This document shows, piece after piece, positions 1 to 10,493 of a stretch of 64,000 nucleotides of DNA. Under the pieces are notes generated by a model, which was given only the letters and a program-made list of their open reading frames with translations, was not told the origin of the DNA and searched no databases. Position 1 is the stretch's first letter. Every line of letters starts with the position of its first letter. The stretch is from assembly GCA_018806915.1 (NCBI GenBank), contig JAGKQI010000040.1, positions 186,001 through 250,000 of the forward strand. The letters are read 5' to 3'. The DNA comes from Phytophthora colocasiae (taxonomy: Eukaryota; Oomycota; Peronosporomycetes; Peronosporales; Peronosporaceae). A program made the position numbers and the translations under genes.

Positions 1-1383
1 TCGTGGCGCTCCAGCCACGCCATGCCAAGGATGAGGTCGTACCTCGAATCCAGGTCCAGGACCAAGCAGCGTTCCACACTATCGAAGTCCAAGAACTTCA
101 GCCGGAGGTCCATGGGGACGCCCGTCGCTAGACGGACTGTGACTGTGTCACCTCTTCGCGCTCGAAGCGCCTCAGCATATTGCTGACTACCTTCAACGGT
201 GGAGCGTCTGACGTAGTTGCCAGACGCCCCCGAATCGATCAACACGATCCACGGCTTCTCAAAGCCCTTCACGTCCACCTGGACGACCAGCAAGCCCTGC
301 TTGCTCACACGTTCCGTGTTCAAGAGCACGGAGCTCTTCGGGGCTGAGCCCCTGTGCCTCTCACGCACTGCAGAACTCAGTTCTTCCCCAGTAGACCGCC
401 CCGCGTCTACTGGGAGCCGGCGTTTCCCTGGGCAGAGCCCAAAGCGGGACCCGCGACAGGGTTGCGGCCATTCTGGCCGGCGCGCTCTTTGCGCAGAGGG
501 CAGTTGGGCCTCAGGTGTGAGGGACTGCCGCATGTATAGCACCGGCGGGTGCTCATACGCTGCACCGCAGCTCGTAGCTCAGCTACCTCATCTTCAGCAT
601 AGCTGAGGTCCATGGGCTCAGGTCCACCGGACCCTGTGCTGCTAGCACCGACCCTCGACACCTTAAAGTTGTGTTCGGCATTCAATGCCACGCTGACAGC
701 ATCTTAGAAGCTGTGGGGGTTCTGACGGAATGTCTCCGTCCTGGCCACGCCAGCTCGTAAGCCTTCCATGAAGACGGTCACGGCGACCACCTCAGGTAGA
801 GGGTCGGCAGCCATGCCAGCAATGAGCGTGCGCAGCTCTTGGACATAGTCCACCAGATCCTTCTTGCCCTGGCGACAAGCAAGGAAGCGTGACCGCACGC
901 GATACGCCTGGTTAGGCGGAGCAAACACTTGCGTGAGCTTGGCCTTTAGCTCGCCCCATGTGGGGAAGGCCGCTTCCACCGACGTCCCAGACGTCAAGGC
1001 CCATTCTCGTGCTCGTCCTTCGAGCTTAGAGATGGCAAACGCAACGCGTTGCCCCTCCAACTGGAGCATGGCGGCCCCCATGGCCATTTCGACCTCTCGG
1101 GTCCACAAAGGAGGTTCTCTCCCTCATTCCCGAGGAAGGTCTTCACGCTGAGCGTGACGGGCTTAGCTCTCGGAGCAGGGGTAAACCCTGTTACATTCCG
1201 CTGAATGTGCTCGACGAGAGCGTTTTCGTACGAGGCAAATGCCTCGAGGCGCGCGTTGACGGCCTCCGGCCCTTGGGACGCAAGGTGCGCCGTACCTTCC
1301 GGGCCCAGCAAGGACGTAAGCTTGTTAAGCGTGTCCCGCTGACTCGGAGTCAAGTGAGCGTATGCTTCTGGCTCCATTCTCAC
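1..1383 (-). pseudogene. gag and protease of gypsy element 1, broken
   Basis: On the minus strand, gag begins at 1383 (MRMEPEAYAHL). A frame change near 1110-1130 separates the N-terminal piece from the conserved gag core (1108-707). A TAA at 706-704 then interrupts the same frame before the zinc-knuckle piece (691-407), which has C-YTC-G-x4-H-x4-C spacing (CYTCGSPSHLRPNC). After a TAG at 409-407 the protease lies in another frame, with LIDSGASGNYV near 250-220, and continues off the left edge. Order and motifs are those of Ty3/gypsy Gag-PR. The frameshift and the nonsense codon are seen directly; loss of function is inferred. Confidence 0.8.
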
Positions 1384-1434
1384 AGAGAAACAGTCTTCAA
1401 CTCAGGAGTTGGATTGACTACTAGTGCTACCAGA

Positions 1435-1855
1435 TGCAGCGGGGCTGCGTAGGTGTGCACGGCACAGAGGAAGTTTAGTTGACTCGTAGAGTCCTGCTTG
1501 CAAGGCACTAGCCTTCGGTTCTATACAAGAACCAAGTAGTCCACTAAATACGGGACTCACAGAGTCGGTGTCCCTATAACAAAGGACTAACACTAACTAT
1601 GTAAAATGCAAACTGATTTTTATTGACTTTATTGCCCTAATCCTAAATGTAACGGATTTAGTATCTAACATACTAAATCCTAATCAAAATGCAACGTGAG
1701 GCTCTGAGGCCATCTACGTATCTACTCGTGTGTGCCACACCATTATGTACCCACATAAATGTATCATGAGTGTCACACACTATTATGTACCCACATAAAT
1801 GTATCCACGTGTGTCACACACCAACGAGAAACATTCGTGTAACATCCCCGTTACA
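1435..1855 (-). repeat. 5' LTR of gypsy element 1
   Basis: The segment starts TG and ends CA when read on either strand (plus-strand tgcag...ttaca), 421 bp. On the element's own strand it begins TGTAACGGGGATGTTACACG, a short inverted motif. Just inside the other end the minus strand reads TCTGGTAGCACTAGTAG, a plausible TGG-type primer-binding site. Within it, a tact/tcacac-type block with 'cacactattatgtacccacataaatg' similarity occurs twice near 1735-1803. Borders rest on TG/CA ends and the junction with element 2, because the partner LTR is outside the window. Confidence 0.65.
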
Positions 1856-2808
1856 CAAGATTCAAGATCCCGAGATCCAGATCCAGGATCCTCGGATCCC
1901 GAAGCCGGATCCCCAAGATCCAAGATCCCGAGATCCAGATCCAGGATCCTCGGATCCCGAAGCCGGATCCCCAAGATCCAAGATCCCGAGATCCAGATCC
2001 AAGATCCTCGGATCCTGAAGCCGGATCCCCAAGATCCAAGATCCAGAGATCCAGATCCAGGATCCTCGGATCCGAACTCGGATCCTCAAGATCCAAGACA
2101 TCGACATAGTGGAGAAGTTGCAGGAGAGCCAGCATGATCTAAGATAGAGATTTGCGATGGGCAAGATAGGGTACAGGATGAGGAACTGGATAACCATAAA
2201 TCAGAGAGTCGAATTTATCTTCTAGTGCGCAAGTGGTTTTCTTCGGGACTTAAGACAAGGGAAGAGGATAGTGTATTGGCCTCCCCTTAGTGTTCCTGCA
2301 AGTTTCTTCGCACACCTAGCTACAGCTAAGACCGGATCCCCGATTTGGCCGGCTTACCTTACGCTAGTGAAGACCCCGGATCCAACGGTGTTGATTGCTT
2401 AACCGTAGGATCCCTCGACCTCTCAACACCCTCAAGACCAACCGCTACAGGAGGCGGCAAGCAAGACAGTAAAGGAAAGGAAAAGGAACCCCACAGCCAC
2501 CAAGGCAACCCCGGATCCAAGGATCCACAAGATCTTCGAGTCCAAGACCAAGATCCCCCCAACCAGGACCTGTGTGCAGGAATACCCACGCAAGTCCAAC
2601 CTCCCAAGTCCCCGCCAAGGACGTTCAAGCCCTCACGCCTGTGTACAGTCTCCCGTTCCTGAGAGAGCAGATCCCGCCCACTGACGGGTACACAAGGTGA
2701 GCCTCAGCAACCCCACGGTTATCGGAGTACCCCCTCCGTTAGTCAGTGTCTGGGCGCCGTGTGTGAACGTTGGATCCCTGCTCATTCCAGCGGATCCACT
2801 ACACCACA
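1856..2808 (+). repeat. 5' LTR of gypsy element 2 (3' portion; left part displaced by element 1)
   Basis: This matches the segment ending at 10493 almost perfectly and ends ACCACA at 2808. It begins with the 58-bp tandem repeats and runs through a unique part with a GGATC every few tens of bases. Small ORFs inside (for example 2345-2662) have identical copies in the other LTR and look like chance or weak reading frames rather than genes. Confidence 0.8.
1866..2090 (+). repeat. 58-bp tandem repeat array A (left LTR copy)
   Basis: GATCCCGAG starts at 1866, 1924 and 1982, exactly 58 bp apart, with a degenerate fourth unit. Each unit has six or seven GATC sites, several as GGATCC. The right LTR has a longer version (9375-9765). 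Confidence 0.95.
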
Positions 2809-5800
2809 ATGGTGCGCGTGCCCGGATCTTTTGGGGACGGCGGATATCACCGTGAGTCCGAAGAGACTGTACAAGTGAAGGAAGAACCGGGAGAAGAAGT
2901 GCCGACGGTCGTTGGATCGCCGTCAGCACCGCTGAACGCTAGATCCACGGATCGGCGGAGCCCTGGGAGGAGCTCTGCCGACAGGAAGGAGGCGAGTCTG
3001 GCAACAGACTCGGAAGAAAAACCTCCCCCTCCTCCCCAGGTCCCTTCGGGGACCCCCGCGGATCGGAACGCGAGTTCTGATCCGCCGGGTGGGGATTCAT
3101 CAGCGAAAGCTGTTGGATCTTCATCCACCACCACCACCCCCGCGCAGATCTCAGGTGGTAAAACGTCGAAGAAGAAGATGAAGACTGCGCGGAAGAAGCT
3201 GAGGGCACCAGGATCTGATGTCGACGAGAAGCCGGTGGTGAAATCGGAGTGGTCGTCGACCCAGCTGGAGGATTCGTATCGCCGGATCGCGCTCGAGGAC
3301 TTCCTCCGAGAAGACCCTGTGATGAGGATCCTACAACCCCAGTTGGTTGGATCCCTCACCGGCCCGATCACGGCGCCGGCGCAGTCTACGAACAGTCTAG
3401 ACAGCGCCTTGGACCTCCTCCGCCTGTTAGAGGAAGCTGGTTTCGCGGCAGGAGCTTTCGATGGGGACTCACTTTTCCGCTTGGACCACGACAGGATCCG
3501 TATCGCAGCGGCTTCATTATTCGACCGACTGAAGCCCCTCGTTGGTGAACGATGAGCGACCCGGGATCTGGTGTCCAAGCTAGCGCAGTCCCCAGAGTAT
3601 CAGACTGGATCCTCTCGATACGCCTCGGCGGAGTCTGAGGCAGGATCCGACAGTCCGTCTGAACCCCGACGTATGGCGCTCGGGCCTACAGGTGCTGCGA
3701 TGCTGGCAGCCCGTATGCCGACGGATGTCCCGGAGATCAAGCCAGCCCGAACGCGGGACACCTCGCGTGATCAGCCCCGTGCCATGGATCCGCCGCATAC
3801 ATCCACCAACAGGCTGCAAACCTATTTCCAATCGGCCATGGACAAATTCTTGAAGGAACAGCAGATGACTGCGGTTCCACGGGCTACAACGCACACTGCG
3901 GATCCTGCGTACCGGGATGTCGAGATGGAGTCAGTAGGATCACACCCTGAGAACTGGGAGTATGACCCTGACGACCTTGACGGATTAGCTCCACGGCGTA
4001 CGGCGACGACTACCGCTGCATCCGTTACGGCAGGATCCAGCACGATTCAACGGATCCGGATCTCTGCAATATCGGACTTGAAGGAGTTCACGGGCAAGGA
4101 TCACGACGAGGAACGAGCAAGATCATGGATTAGTAAGGTCAAGTCAGCCTTCACGAGAGATCAAGCATCGGGCGAAGAAAAATGCCTTACCTTCGGAGAT
4201 TTGCTCACTGGTCCAGCGCGAAACTGGTACAGACAACTCAGTCGATCCACAAGGCTGAAGTGGAGTGACCTGCTGAAGGCCTTCCAGACGCAGTACTGTG
4301 GCCTCGGAGTCTCGGTGGCGTGGCAATACTACCACGCTCGCAAAAGATCCGATGAGTCGCCACTGGAATACTTGTATCGCTTGAACGTAGCAGGTCTCCG
4401 TGCGAGGGTGATGATCAAGGATGGAGATACCAAAGCCCGCCGCGAGCACGTCGAACACTTCATCGAAACGCTCGGGGATGCGGATCTGGCAGACCAATTG
4501 ACATTACTCCGACTTGCGGACGCGGATCAACTCGAAGACGTGCTGCGGGCCAGAGATCGCGCGAGATCCAGACAGAAGAAGCCGTCGTCAGGGTCCAGCA
4601 AGTTCCGGCCGAAGACCACGACGGCCCCGCAGCCAACCGGTCCAACGCGTGCGATCCGTTCCATGCAAGTTGTCGAATCGGAGGGATCCGACTCCGAGGA
4701 CTCCGGATCCGATGGTGAACTTCGCAGAGCATACGTAGCAGCTTCGAGTGAGCGACCGACTACCTCGACGACAGCCGGATCAACAGAGGCCAAGACAGGA
4801 ACTTCGGATCCTGAAGCGCTGGTGGGTCTTGCGTTCCCGAGATCGCTGCGCGCTATGCAATCTTTCCTGGGTAGCCTAAACTACTACGCTCGATTCATCG
4901 AGGACATGGCGGTCTACGCGTCGGTACTCTACGAACTGAGGGAGGTCGACTTCGCGGAGTTGAGGTCCAGCCGCAAGATCCTGCAGCCAACCGACTCTGT
5001 GGTCAAGGATCCCGAGGACCCGTCGAGCCCGAGAGATCCGGATGAGAAGTGGATCCGTGCTTCAGCCGCCTTCGAGGCCCTGAAGAGGAAGATCGCTATG
5101 ACTCCTACGCTTCGGCATTTCGATCCCGACAAGCAACCGGTGGTGATTGTCTACGCCAGTGAATGGGCCATCTCAGCTTCCCTGACGCAGGATCACGATG
5201 GGATCTACATGCCGGTGATGTTCGTTAGCAGATCCCTGAAACCGAACGAAGTGAACTATGGGATCGTAGAGAAGGAGGTGCTGGCCTTGCTAAGGATCCT
5301 GGATCTTGGATATTCCATGTTGGTTGGACGACGGATCCGGGTCCTAACCAGGCACTCTACCCTCCGGTGGTTGTTCCGTTCTACCGGACTACAAGGAAGG
5401 TTGGGCCAATGGGCGGCGCTGTTATCGCCTTGGGCTTTGGAGATCACGAAGTGCACGAAAGGGGAGGACGAGATCCTCGGATCCCTTGCCGCAAGTATCA
5501 CCCCGAGATCCGAGGTGGACCAAGCTCTAGTGAACATCGCCCCGAGGAAAGAGCCACGCCGAGCGATCCAGATGCCAGTACCGACCGTAGGACCGGAGGA
5601 AGAGTTGTGGGTGGTTAGTTTCGACGGATCCGCCAGGGTGAAACGTGGCGGAGGATCCTTCAGCGCGATCGTCTGGAAGTTACCTGAATGGAGGGTGATT
5701 AAGGCAGCATCTCGATACGCAGAGAACCTGACAGTCAACGAAGCAGAGTATAACGGACTTCTATTATGTTTCGAGTTACTCGAGGATCTGGCTAAGGGGC

Positions 5801-6633
5801 GACTTGTTATCTGCGGAGATTCGAATCTGGTGATCCGCCAGATGCGCGGCGAGATCGACTGTAAAGCGCCGGCCCTGACGTTACTGAGACAGAAAGCGCT
5901 AATGCGGCTTCGGGATTGGCCGGATCACGACCTGCTACATGTGAAGCGAGCGTGGAACGCAAGCGCCGACAGCTTGGCCAGTGCAGCATTGCAACGAGAG
6001 AGCGGGATCACAGTCGACCAAGGGGCGGACCACGAGGATCTCGTCACTTTGAATCGGTTGGATGAGATTCTGACCTCGGGATCCGAGGATCCGACACCAC
6101 GGATCAGTGCAATGGCTACTCGAAGACAAGCCAGAGAAGGGCGACTCCGAGTACTCGACGAGGAATCCGTGCAACGGCTGAGGATCGACCGGATCCGACA
6201 AGCCCAAGACGAAGAAACATGGATCTTCAACCTGAAGTCGTTCCTGCGGGGACAGCTGACGGATCTGACTGCGGCCGAAGCCAAAACGTGCCGTCTGCTA
6301 GCAGACAATTTCGAGTTGGACGAGGATGAGCTGTTGTTCTATTGCACGCCGTCACGAAGGGCCGAAGCCGATCGAGATGGATTATTACGACTGGTTATAC
6401 CGGAGACGCTCCAGGTGGACCTGCTGCATCACTATCATAGCAGTTTAGAAGGAGGTCATCAAGGGATTGGCCGCACGTACCAGAGGATCAAGGATCACTT
6501 CTACTGGAGAGGACTTTTCAGATCTGTGCAACAGTTCGTCGGAGAATGCGTGGACTGTGAGACGGTCAAGGGCGACCTACGATCCGTGGTGTGTCGCCAG
6601 GCAACATTCAAGCCACTTACCCGTTTCAAGTGA
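2809..6633 (+). pseudogene. Gag fused to RT-connection/RNase H/integrase zinc region (element 2), with in-frame TGA
   Basis: One reading frame runs from ATG 2809 to a TGA at 3553-3555, then continues open in the same frame to 6633. The first 248 codons are basic/acidic and low-complexity. The gag core is near 4075-4600 (FTGKDHDEERARSWI...). At about 4800-4840 the frame passes straight into the RT connection region (MQSFLGSLNYYARFIED). No zinc knuckle, protease or RT palm with a YxDD motif is present, which indicates an in-frame deletion. Then follow an RT-type RNase H (about 5060-5400), a second RNase H type I domain (about 5600-5990; SFDGSARVK, EAEYNGLL, CGDSNLV) and the integrase HHCC region (HHYHSSLEGGHQG...CVDC, about 6425-6560). 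The frame is lost near 6570. Confidence 0.8.
2810..2828 (+). other. Primer-binding site of element 2
   Basis: One base after the LTR end the sequence reads TGGTGCGCGTGCCCGGATC. It starts with TGG, the complement of a tRNA CCA end. It overlaps the first codons of gag (ATG at 2809). The priming tRNA is not identified. Confidence 0.5.
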
Positions 6634-7799
6634 TCGCCATGGATCACATACCCTCGCTCCCAAGATCCGAGAACGGGAATACCGAACTTCTGGTATGGGT
6701 GGATCTCTTTACCGGCTACGTGATCGTCAATGCCAATAACTCGCGAACAGCACAAGCGGTGGCGGAGTCCTATGAGATCTGTGTGTTTCGTCGTTTCGGC
6801 GCCAGCCAGGTGATCCGGCACGACCGAGAACCCGGGTTCATGTCCGACTTCTTTCGTGCTTTCAACCGGATCCTAGGCCAGCGCCAGAGAGCCACTATGG
6901 CTTATCGACCACAGTCGAACGGCACGGCTGAACGGATGGTGCAGACGATTACTCGAGCAATCAAGATGTATGTTCAGGATCCCGACCAGAGAGATTGGGA
7001 CGAGTATGCCGAACGCTTGACATTTGCTTTGAACACTGCACAAGACCGGACTAGGGGCGACACGCCGTTCTACCTCGCACACGGTTGGGATCCCAAGACG
7101 ACTCTGGAAGCAACGCTCTCCGTGGGGAATACCGGACGTCGAGATACAGATCCACGACGCTGGAGGTATAAGATCCAGCGACACTACCAACTGTCCAGGG
7201 CTGAGGTGAATGACCGCTTGAAGCAGGCGATCTCGGATCGTGCCGACCGGCAGAACGAGGCGGCGACTCAACACTCCATCGAGGCCGGATCCCAAGTGTG
7301 GCTGTTCTTAGACAGAGTCAAGGAAGGGTACGCCAAGAAACTGGCTCACCTGTGGCATGGACCGTTCCGTGTGGCGGAAATGACGAATGAGTATGCAGCT
7401 CGCTTGGAAATCGTTGGTACAGACTACCACTTGTTTCCGGTGGTGCACATCTCCAAGTTGAAGCCTGTCAGGACATTCCCAGACCGACCGAAGATCCAGC
7501 TGACGGTGGACGAAGCGGATCGTTTAGACTTCGACGAAGCCTTGTTACCGGAGGACAGCTGGGAGCGTGATCTGGAAGACGGCGAGTTTGAAGTCGAGCG
7601 GATCGCGGACGTCCGAACCGGACGACCCACTCGGTATGGCCGGATCCGACGAGAATTCCAAGTTTTCTGGAAGGGGTACGAGGACCCTACCTGGGTAGAT
7701 GAAGCAGACCTGAACTGCGGCGCGTTACTGCATGAGTTCCTCCAAGAACGGAGCAAAAGGAACCGCTTCCAAGCGATGCAGTCGCATGAGGAGGAGTAG
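6572..7799 (+). pseudogene. Integrase core and C-terminal chromodomain of element 2 (frameshifted from upstream)
   Basis: The frame shifts by one base relative to the preceding segment near 6555-6575, just after the integrase zinc-binding CVDC. From there the protein shows the rve integrase core (MDHIPSLP; VIRHDREPGFMSDFF; YRPQSNGTAERMVQT), so the catalytic D, D and E positions can be followed. An SH3-like region (WHGPFRVAEM) and a C-terminal chromodomain (ERIADVRTGR...FQVFWKGYEDPTWV) follow, stopping at 7797-7799. Chromodomain integrases direct insertion toward marked chromatin in other gypsy lineages; that role here is inferred. Confidence 0.85.
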
Positions 7800-7967
7800 C
7801 CGAGGTGGTGGATCTTCTATTGGTGAGGGCGCTCGCCATTGTGGAAGAAGAAGACTGGCAGCCTACTGCGAGTGGACGCATTGTGTATTTACATGTGAAG
7901 AAAAGAAGGTTGACCTCTGAGTGGGGATCGGATGCCAGCTAGGTCGATGCCCGATCACTTACTCAGA
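7800..7967 (+). other. 3' untranslated part of element 2
   Basis: Non-coding. A purine run (gaagaaaagaagg, about 7898-7910) is a candidate polypurine tract. If so, the 3' LTR would start shortly after and be about 2.6 kb long. The border cannot be fixed without the left LTR end. Confidence 0.4.
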
Positions 7968-8640
7968 TCTCAGGCGGATCCTTGGGTTCTGAAGTTGGAT
8001 CCTTGGGTCCTAAGGCGGGATCCTCGGATCTCCGAGTTGGATCCTCGGGTTTTTGAAGTTGGATCCTTGGGTCCTAAGGCGGGATCCTCGGATCTCCGAG
8101 TTGGATCCTTGGGTTATGAAGTCGGATCCTTGGGTTCTGAAGTCGGATCCTGGGGTTTTTGAAGTTGGATCCTTGGGTCCTAAGGCGGGATCCTCGGATC
8201 TCCTAGTTGGATCCTTGGGTTATGAAGTCGGATCCTCGGGTTTTTGAAGTTGGATCCTTGGGTCCTAAGGCCGGATCCTCGGATCTCCGAGTTGGATCCT
8301 TGGGTTCTGAAGTCGGGATCCTCGGATCTCCTAGTTGGATCCTTGGGTTATGAAGTCGGATCCTCGGGTTTTTGAAGTTGGATCCTTGGGTCCTAAGGCC
8401 GGATCCTCGGATCTCCGAGTTGGATCCTTGGGTTCTGAAGTCGGATCCTCGGGTTTTGAAGTTGGATCCTTGGGTCCCTGGGCGGGATCCTCGGATCTCG
8501 AGTTGGATCCTTGGTTCAAGTCGGATCCTCGGGTTTTGAAGTTGGATCCTTGGGTCCTAAGGCGGGATCCTCGGATCTCCGAGTTGGATCCTTGGGTTCT
8601 GAAGCCGGATCCTTGGGTTTTGAAGTTGGATCCTTAAGTC
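7968..8640 (+). repeat. GGATCC tandem repeat array B
   Basis: Irregular tandem array of blocks such as GGATCCTTGGGTCCTAAGG, GGATCCTCGGATCTCCGAG and GGATCCTTGGGTTATGAAG, repeated many times with deletions. ORFs across it on both strands are artefacts of the repeat. It is different in sequence from arrays A and C but shares the GGATCC core. Confidence 0.95.
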
Positions 8641-9155
8641 TTTTGACAATGGGCCTCACTATCGTTTCTTGGACGATTGAAGTTAGAGTGTGCGGATCCT
8701 GAGTGAAAAAGCCAGAGTGGACGAGAAATATATGGGAGTCGTGGCCGCAGCGGGGTCAGAAGGAGCTTGGTCACAATGAGGGCAAGGAAGTTGGGTTGTA
8801 GAGCGATCTTGGACGAAGAACACCGTGGTGTACGCGAAAGAACTGGCGTCGGCGGACCGATCCATTTTTGCTGAAGTGGTGATTTGAAGAAGTGGCGGAT
8901 CGGACTGAGAATTTGTATGGGAACGACGTGATGCCGTCGTGCGGCAACAACCTCGTCCCAGGGGCGATTGTGGTGAAGTGGATTTGTGGTAAAGTGGATT
9001 CAAATCAAACCGGATACGACGCAGAACGACCACGATGATGGGTGACGTGCGACAGTGGTGCTACGATAAGGACAGGTCCCTGGAACTGGATACCTATTCT
9101 AGGGCGGACCCTAAGTTAGGACCCACTTGGCCTAGCTTACCTACGTTCGGATCCC
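8641..9155 (+). other. Non-repetitive spacer between arrays B and C in element 2
   Basis: About 515 bp without a convincing gene. It is rich in GTGAAGTGGATT-like phrases (8870-9000) and has few GATC sites compared with its flanks. It may be LTR U3 or untranslated sequence. Confidence 0.5.
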
Positions 9156-9365
9156 ACAGTTCTAAGTGCGGATCCGGTGATCCTAAGTGCGGATCCGGCA
9201 ATCCTTAAGTGCGGATCCGGCAGTCCTAAGTGCGGATCCGGCAGTCCTTAAGTGCGGATCCGGCAGTCTTAAGTGCGGATCCGGCAGTCCTTAAGTGCGG
9301 ATCCGGCGGTCTTAAGTGCAGATCCGGCAGTCTTAAGTGCGGATCCCGCGGTCCTAAGTGCGGAT
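9156..9365 (+). repeat. About 21-22-bp tandem repeat array C
   Basis: Around nine units of GGATCCGGCAGTCCTTAAGTGC with small changes. Each unit has one GGATCC. Confidence 0.95.
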
Positions 9366-9374
9366 CCTTCGAGC

Positions 9375-9765
9375 CCCCAGATCCAGAGATCCAGATCCAA
9401 GATCCTCGGATCCCGAAGCCGGATCCCCAAGATCCAAGATCCCGAGATCCAGATCCAAGATCCTCGGATCCCGAAGCCGGATCCCCAAGATCCAAGATCC
9501 CGAGATCCAGATCCAGGATCCTCGGATCCCGAAGCCGGATCCCCAAGATCCAAGATCCCGAGATCCAGATCCAAGATCCTCGGATCCCGAAGCCGGATCC
9601 CGAAGCCGGATCCCCAAGATCCAAGATCCCGAGATCCAGATCCAAGATCCTCGGATCCCGAAGCCGGATCCCCAAGATCCAAGATCCCAAGATCCAGATC
9701 CAGGATCCTCGGATCCCGAAGTCGGATCCTTGGATCCTGAAGCTGGATCCTCGGATCCGAACTCG
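9375..9765 (+). repeat. 58-bp tandem repeat array A (right LTR copy)
   Basis: GATCCCGAG or a variant starts at 9438, 9496, 9554, 9625 and 9683. Spacing is 58 bp except one 71-bp step caused by a 13-bp internal duplication (CGAAGCCGGATCC). The array is longer than the visible left copy, so copy number differs between the two LTRs or has been cut by element 1. Confidence 0.95.
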
Positions 9766-9784
9766 GATCCTCAAGATCCAAGAC

Positions 9785-10493
9785 ATCGACATAGTGGAGA
9801 AGTTGCAGGAGAGCCAGCATGATCTAAGATAGAGATTTGCGATGGGCAAGATAGGGTACAGGATGAGGAACTGGATAACCATAAATCAGAGAGTCGAATT
9901 TACCTTCTAGTGCGCAAGTGGTTTTCTTCGGGACTTAAGACAAGGGAAGAGGATAGTGTATTGACCTCCCCTTAGTGTTCCTGCAAGTTTCTTCGCACAC
10001 CTAGCTACAGCTAAGACCGGATCCCCGATTTGGCCGGCTTACCTTACGCTAGTGAAGACCCCGGATCCAACGGTGTTGATTGCTTAACCGTAGGATCCCT
10101 CGACCTCTCAACACCCTCAAGACCAACCGCTACAGGAGGCGGCAAGCAAGACAGTAAAGGAAAGGAAAAGGAACCCCACAGCCACCAAGGCAACCCCGGA
10201 TCCAAGGATCCACAAGATCTTCGAGTCCAAGACCAAGATCCCCCCAACCAGGACCTGTGTGCAGGAATACCCACGCAAGTCCAACCTCCCAAGTCCCCGC
10301 CAAGGACGTTCAAGCCCTCACGCCTGTGTACAGTCTCCCGTTCCTGAGAGAGCAGATCCCGCCCACTGACGGGTACACAAGGTGAGCCTCAGCAACCCCA
10401 CGGTTATCGGAGTACCCCCTCCGTTAGTCAGTGTCTGGGCGCCGTGTGTGAACGTTGGATCCCTGCTCATTCCAGCGGATCCACTACACCACA
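9785..10493 (+). repeat. 3' LTR of gypsy element 2 (part shared with the left LTR)
   Basis: Aligned base for base with 2100-2808. It ends TACACCACA; the next bases (ctgcc) belong to a copia gag. The true 5' border of this LTR is further left and unresolved. Confidence 0.85.

Larger units (their letters stand above)
1..1855 (-). mobile_element. Ty3/gypsy retrotransposon 1 (5' part; continues left of the window)
   Basis: This minus-strand element enters from the left edge. Reading from 1855 downward there is an LTR (1855-1435), then gag with a CCHC zinc knuckle, then a retropepsin with a DSGAS active-site motif. RT, RNase H, integrase and the 3' LTR would lie left of the window. The outer LTR end abuts a GGATCC tandem repeat belonging to element 2; bases 1856-1874 match the repeat unit with one mismatch. 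The element is therefore inserted inside that array, and caaga at 1856-1860 would be the target-site copy. It carries a nonsense codon and a frameshift, so this copy is defective. Confidence 0.85.
1856..10493 (+). mobile_element. Ty3/gypsy retrotransposon 2, GGATCC-rich, internally deleted, chromodomain type
   Basis: Plus-strand element bounded by LTR copies whose shared part is 2100-2808 and 9785-10493 (offset exactly 7685, no indels, two substitutions noticed near 2215 and 2265). The internal part holds a gag-RNase H-integrase frame, a frameshifted integrase core and a chromodomain. The central protease and RT palm are missing. The whole element is dense in GGATC. The left LTR is cut at 1855 by element 1, so part of it lies beyond the left edge. 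The right border (tacaccaca | ctgcc) falls inside a copia gag, which is the target. Confidence 0.85.

Noticed and set aside
1770..2197. Overlapping ORFs across the GATCC repeats (both strands), and the same at 9226-9882 and 7932-8702
   Set aside because: They are open only because the repeat units lack stops. The proteins are simple repeats and differ between frames without bias.
2345..2662. 105-residue ORF in the element 2 LTR, identical in both LTR copies (also 10030-10347)
   Set aside because: Identity follows from LTR duplication, not selection. No domain or signal is seen, so it is not called a gene.
2847..3578. Minus-strand 243-residue ORF opposite gag of element 2
   Set aside because: Shadow of the gag frame, low-complexity, no recognisable motif.
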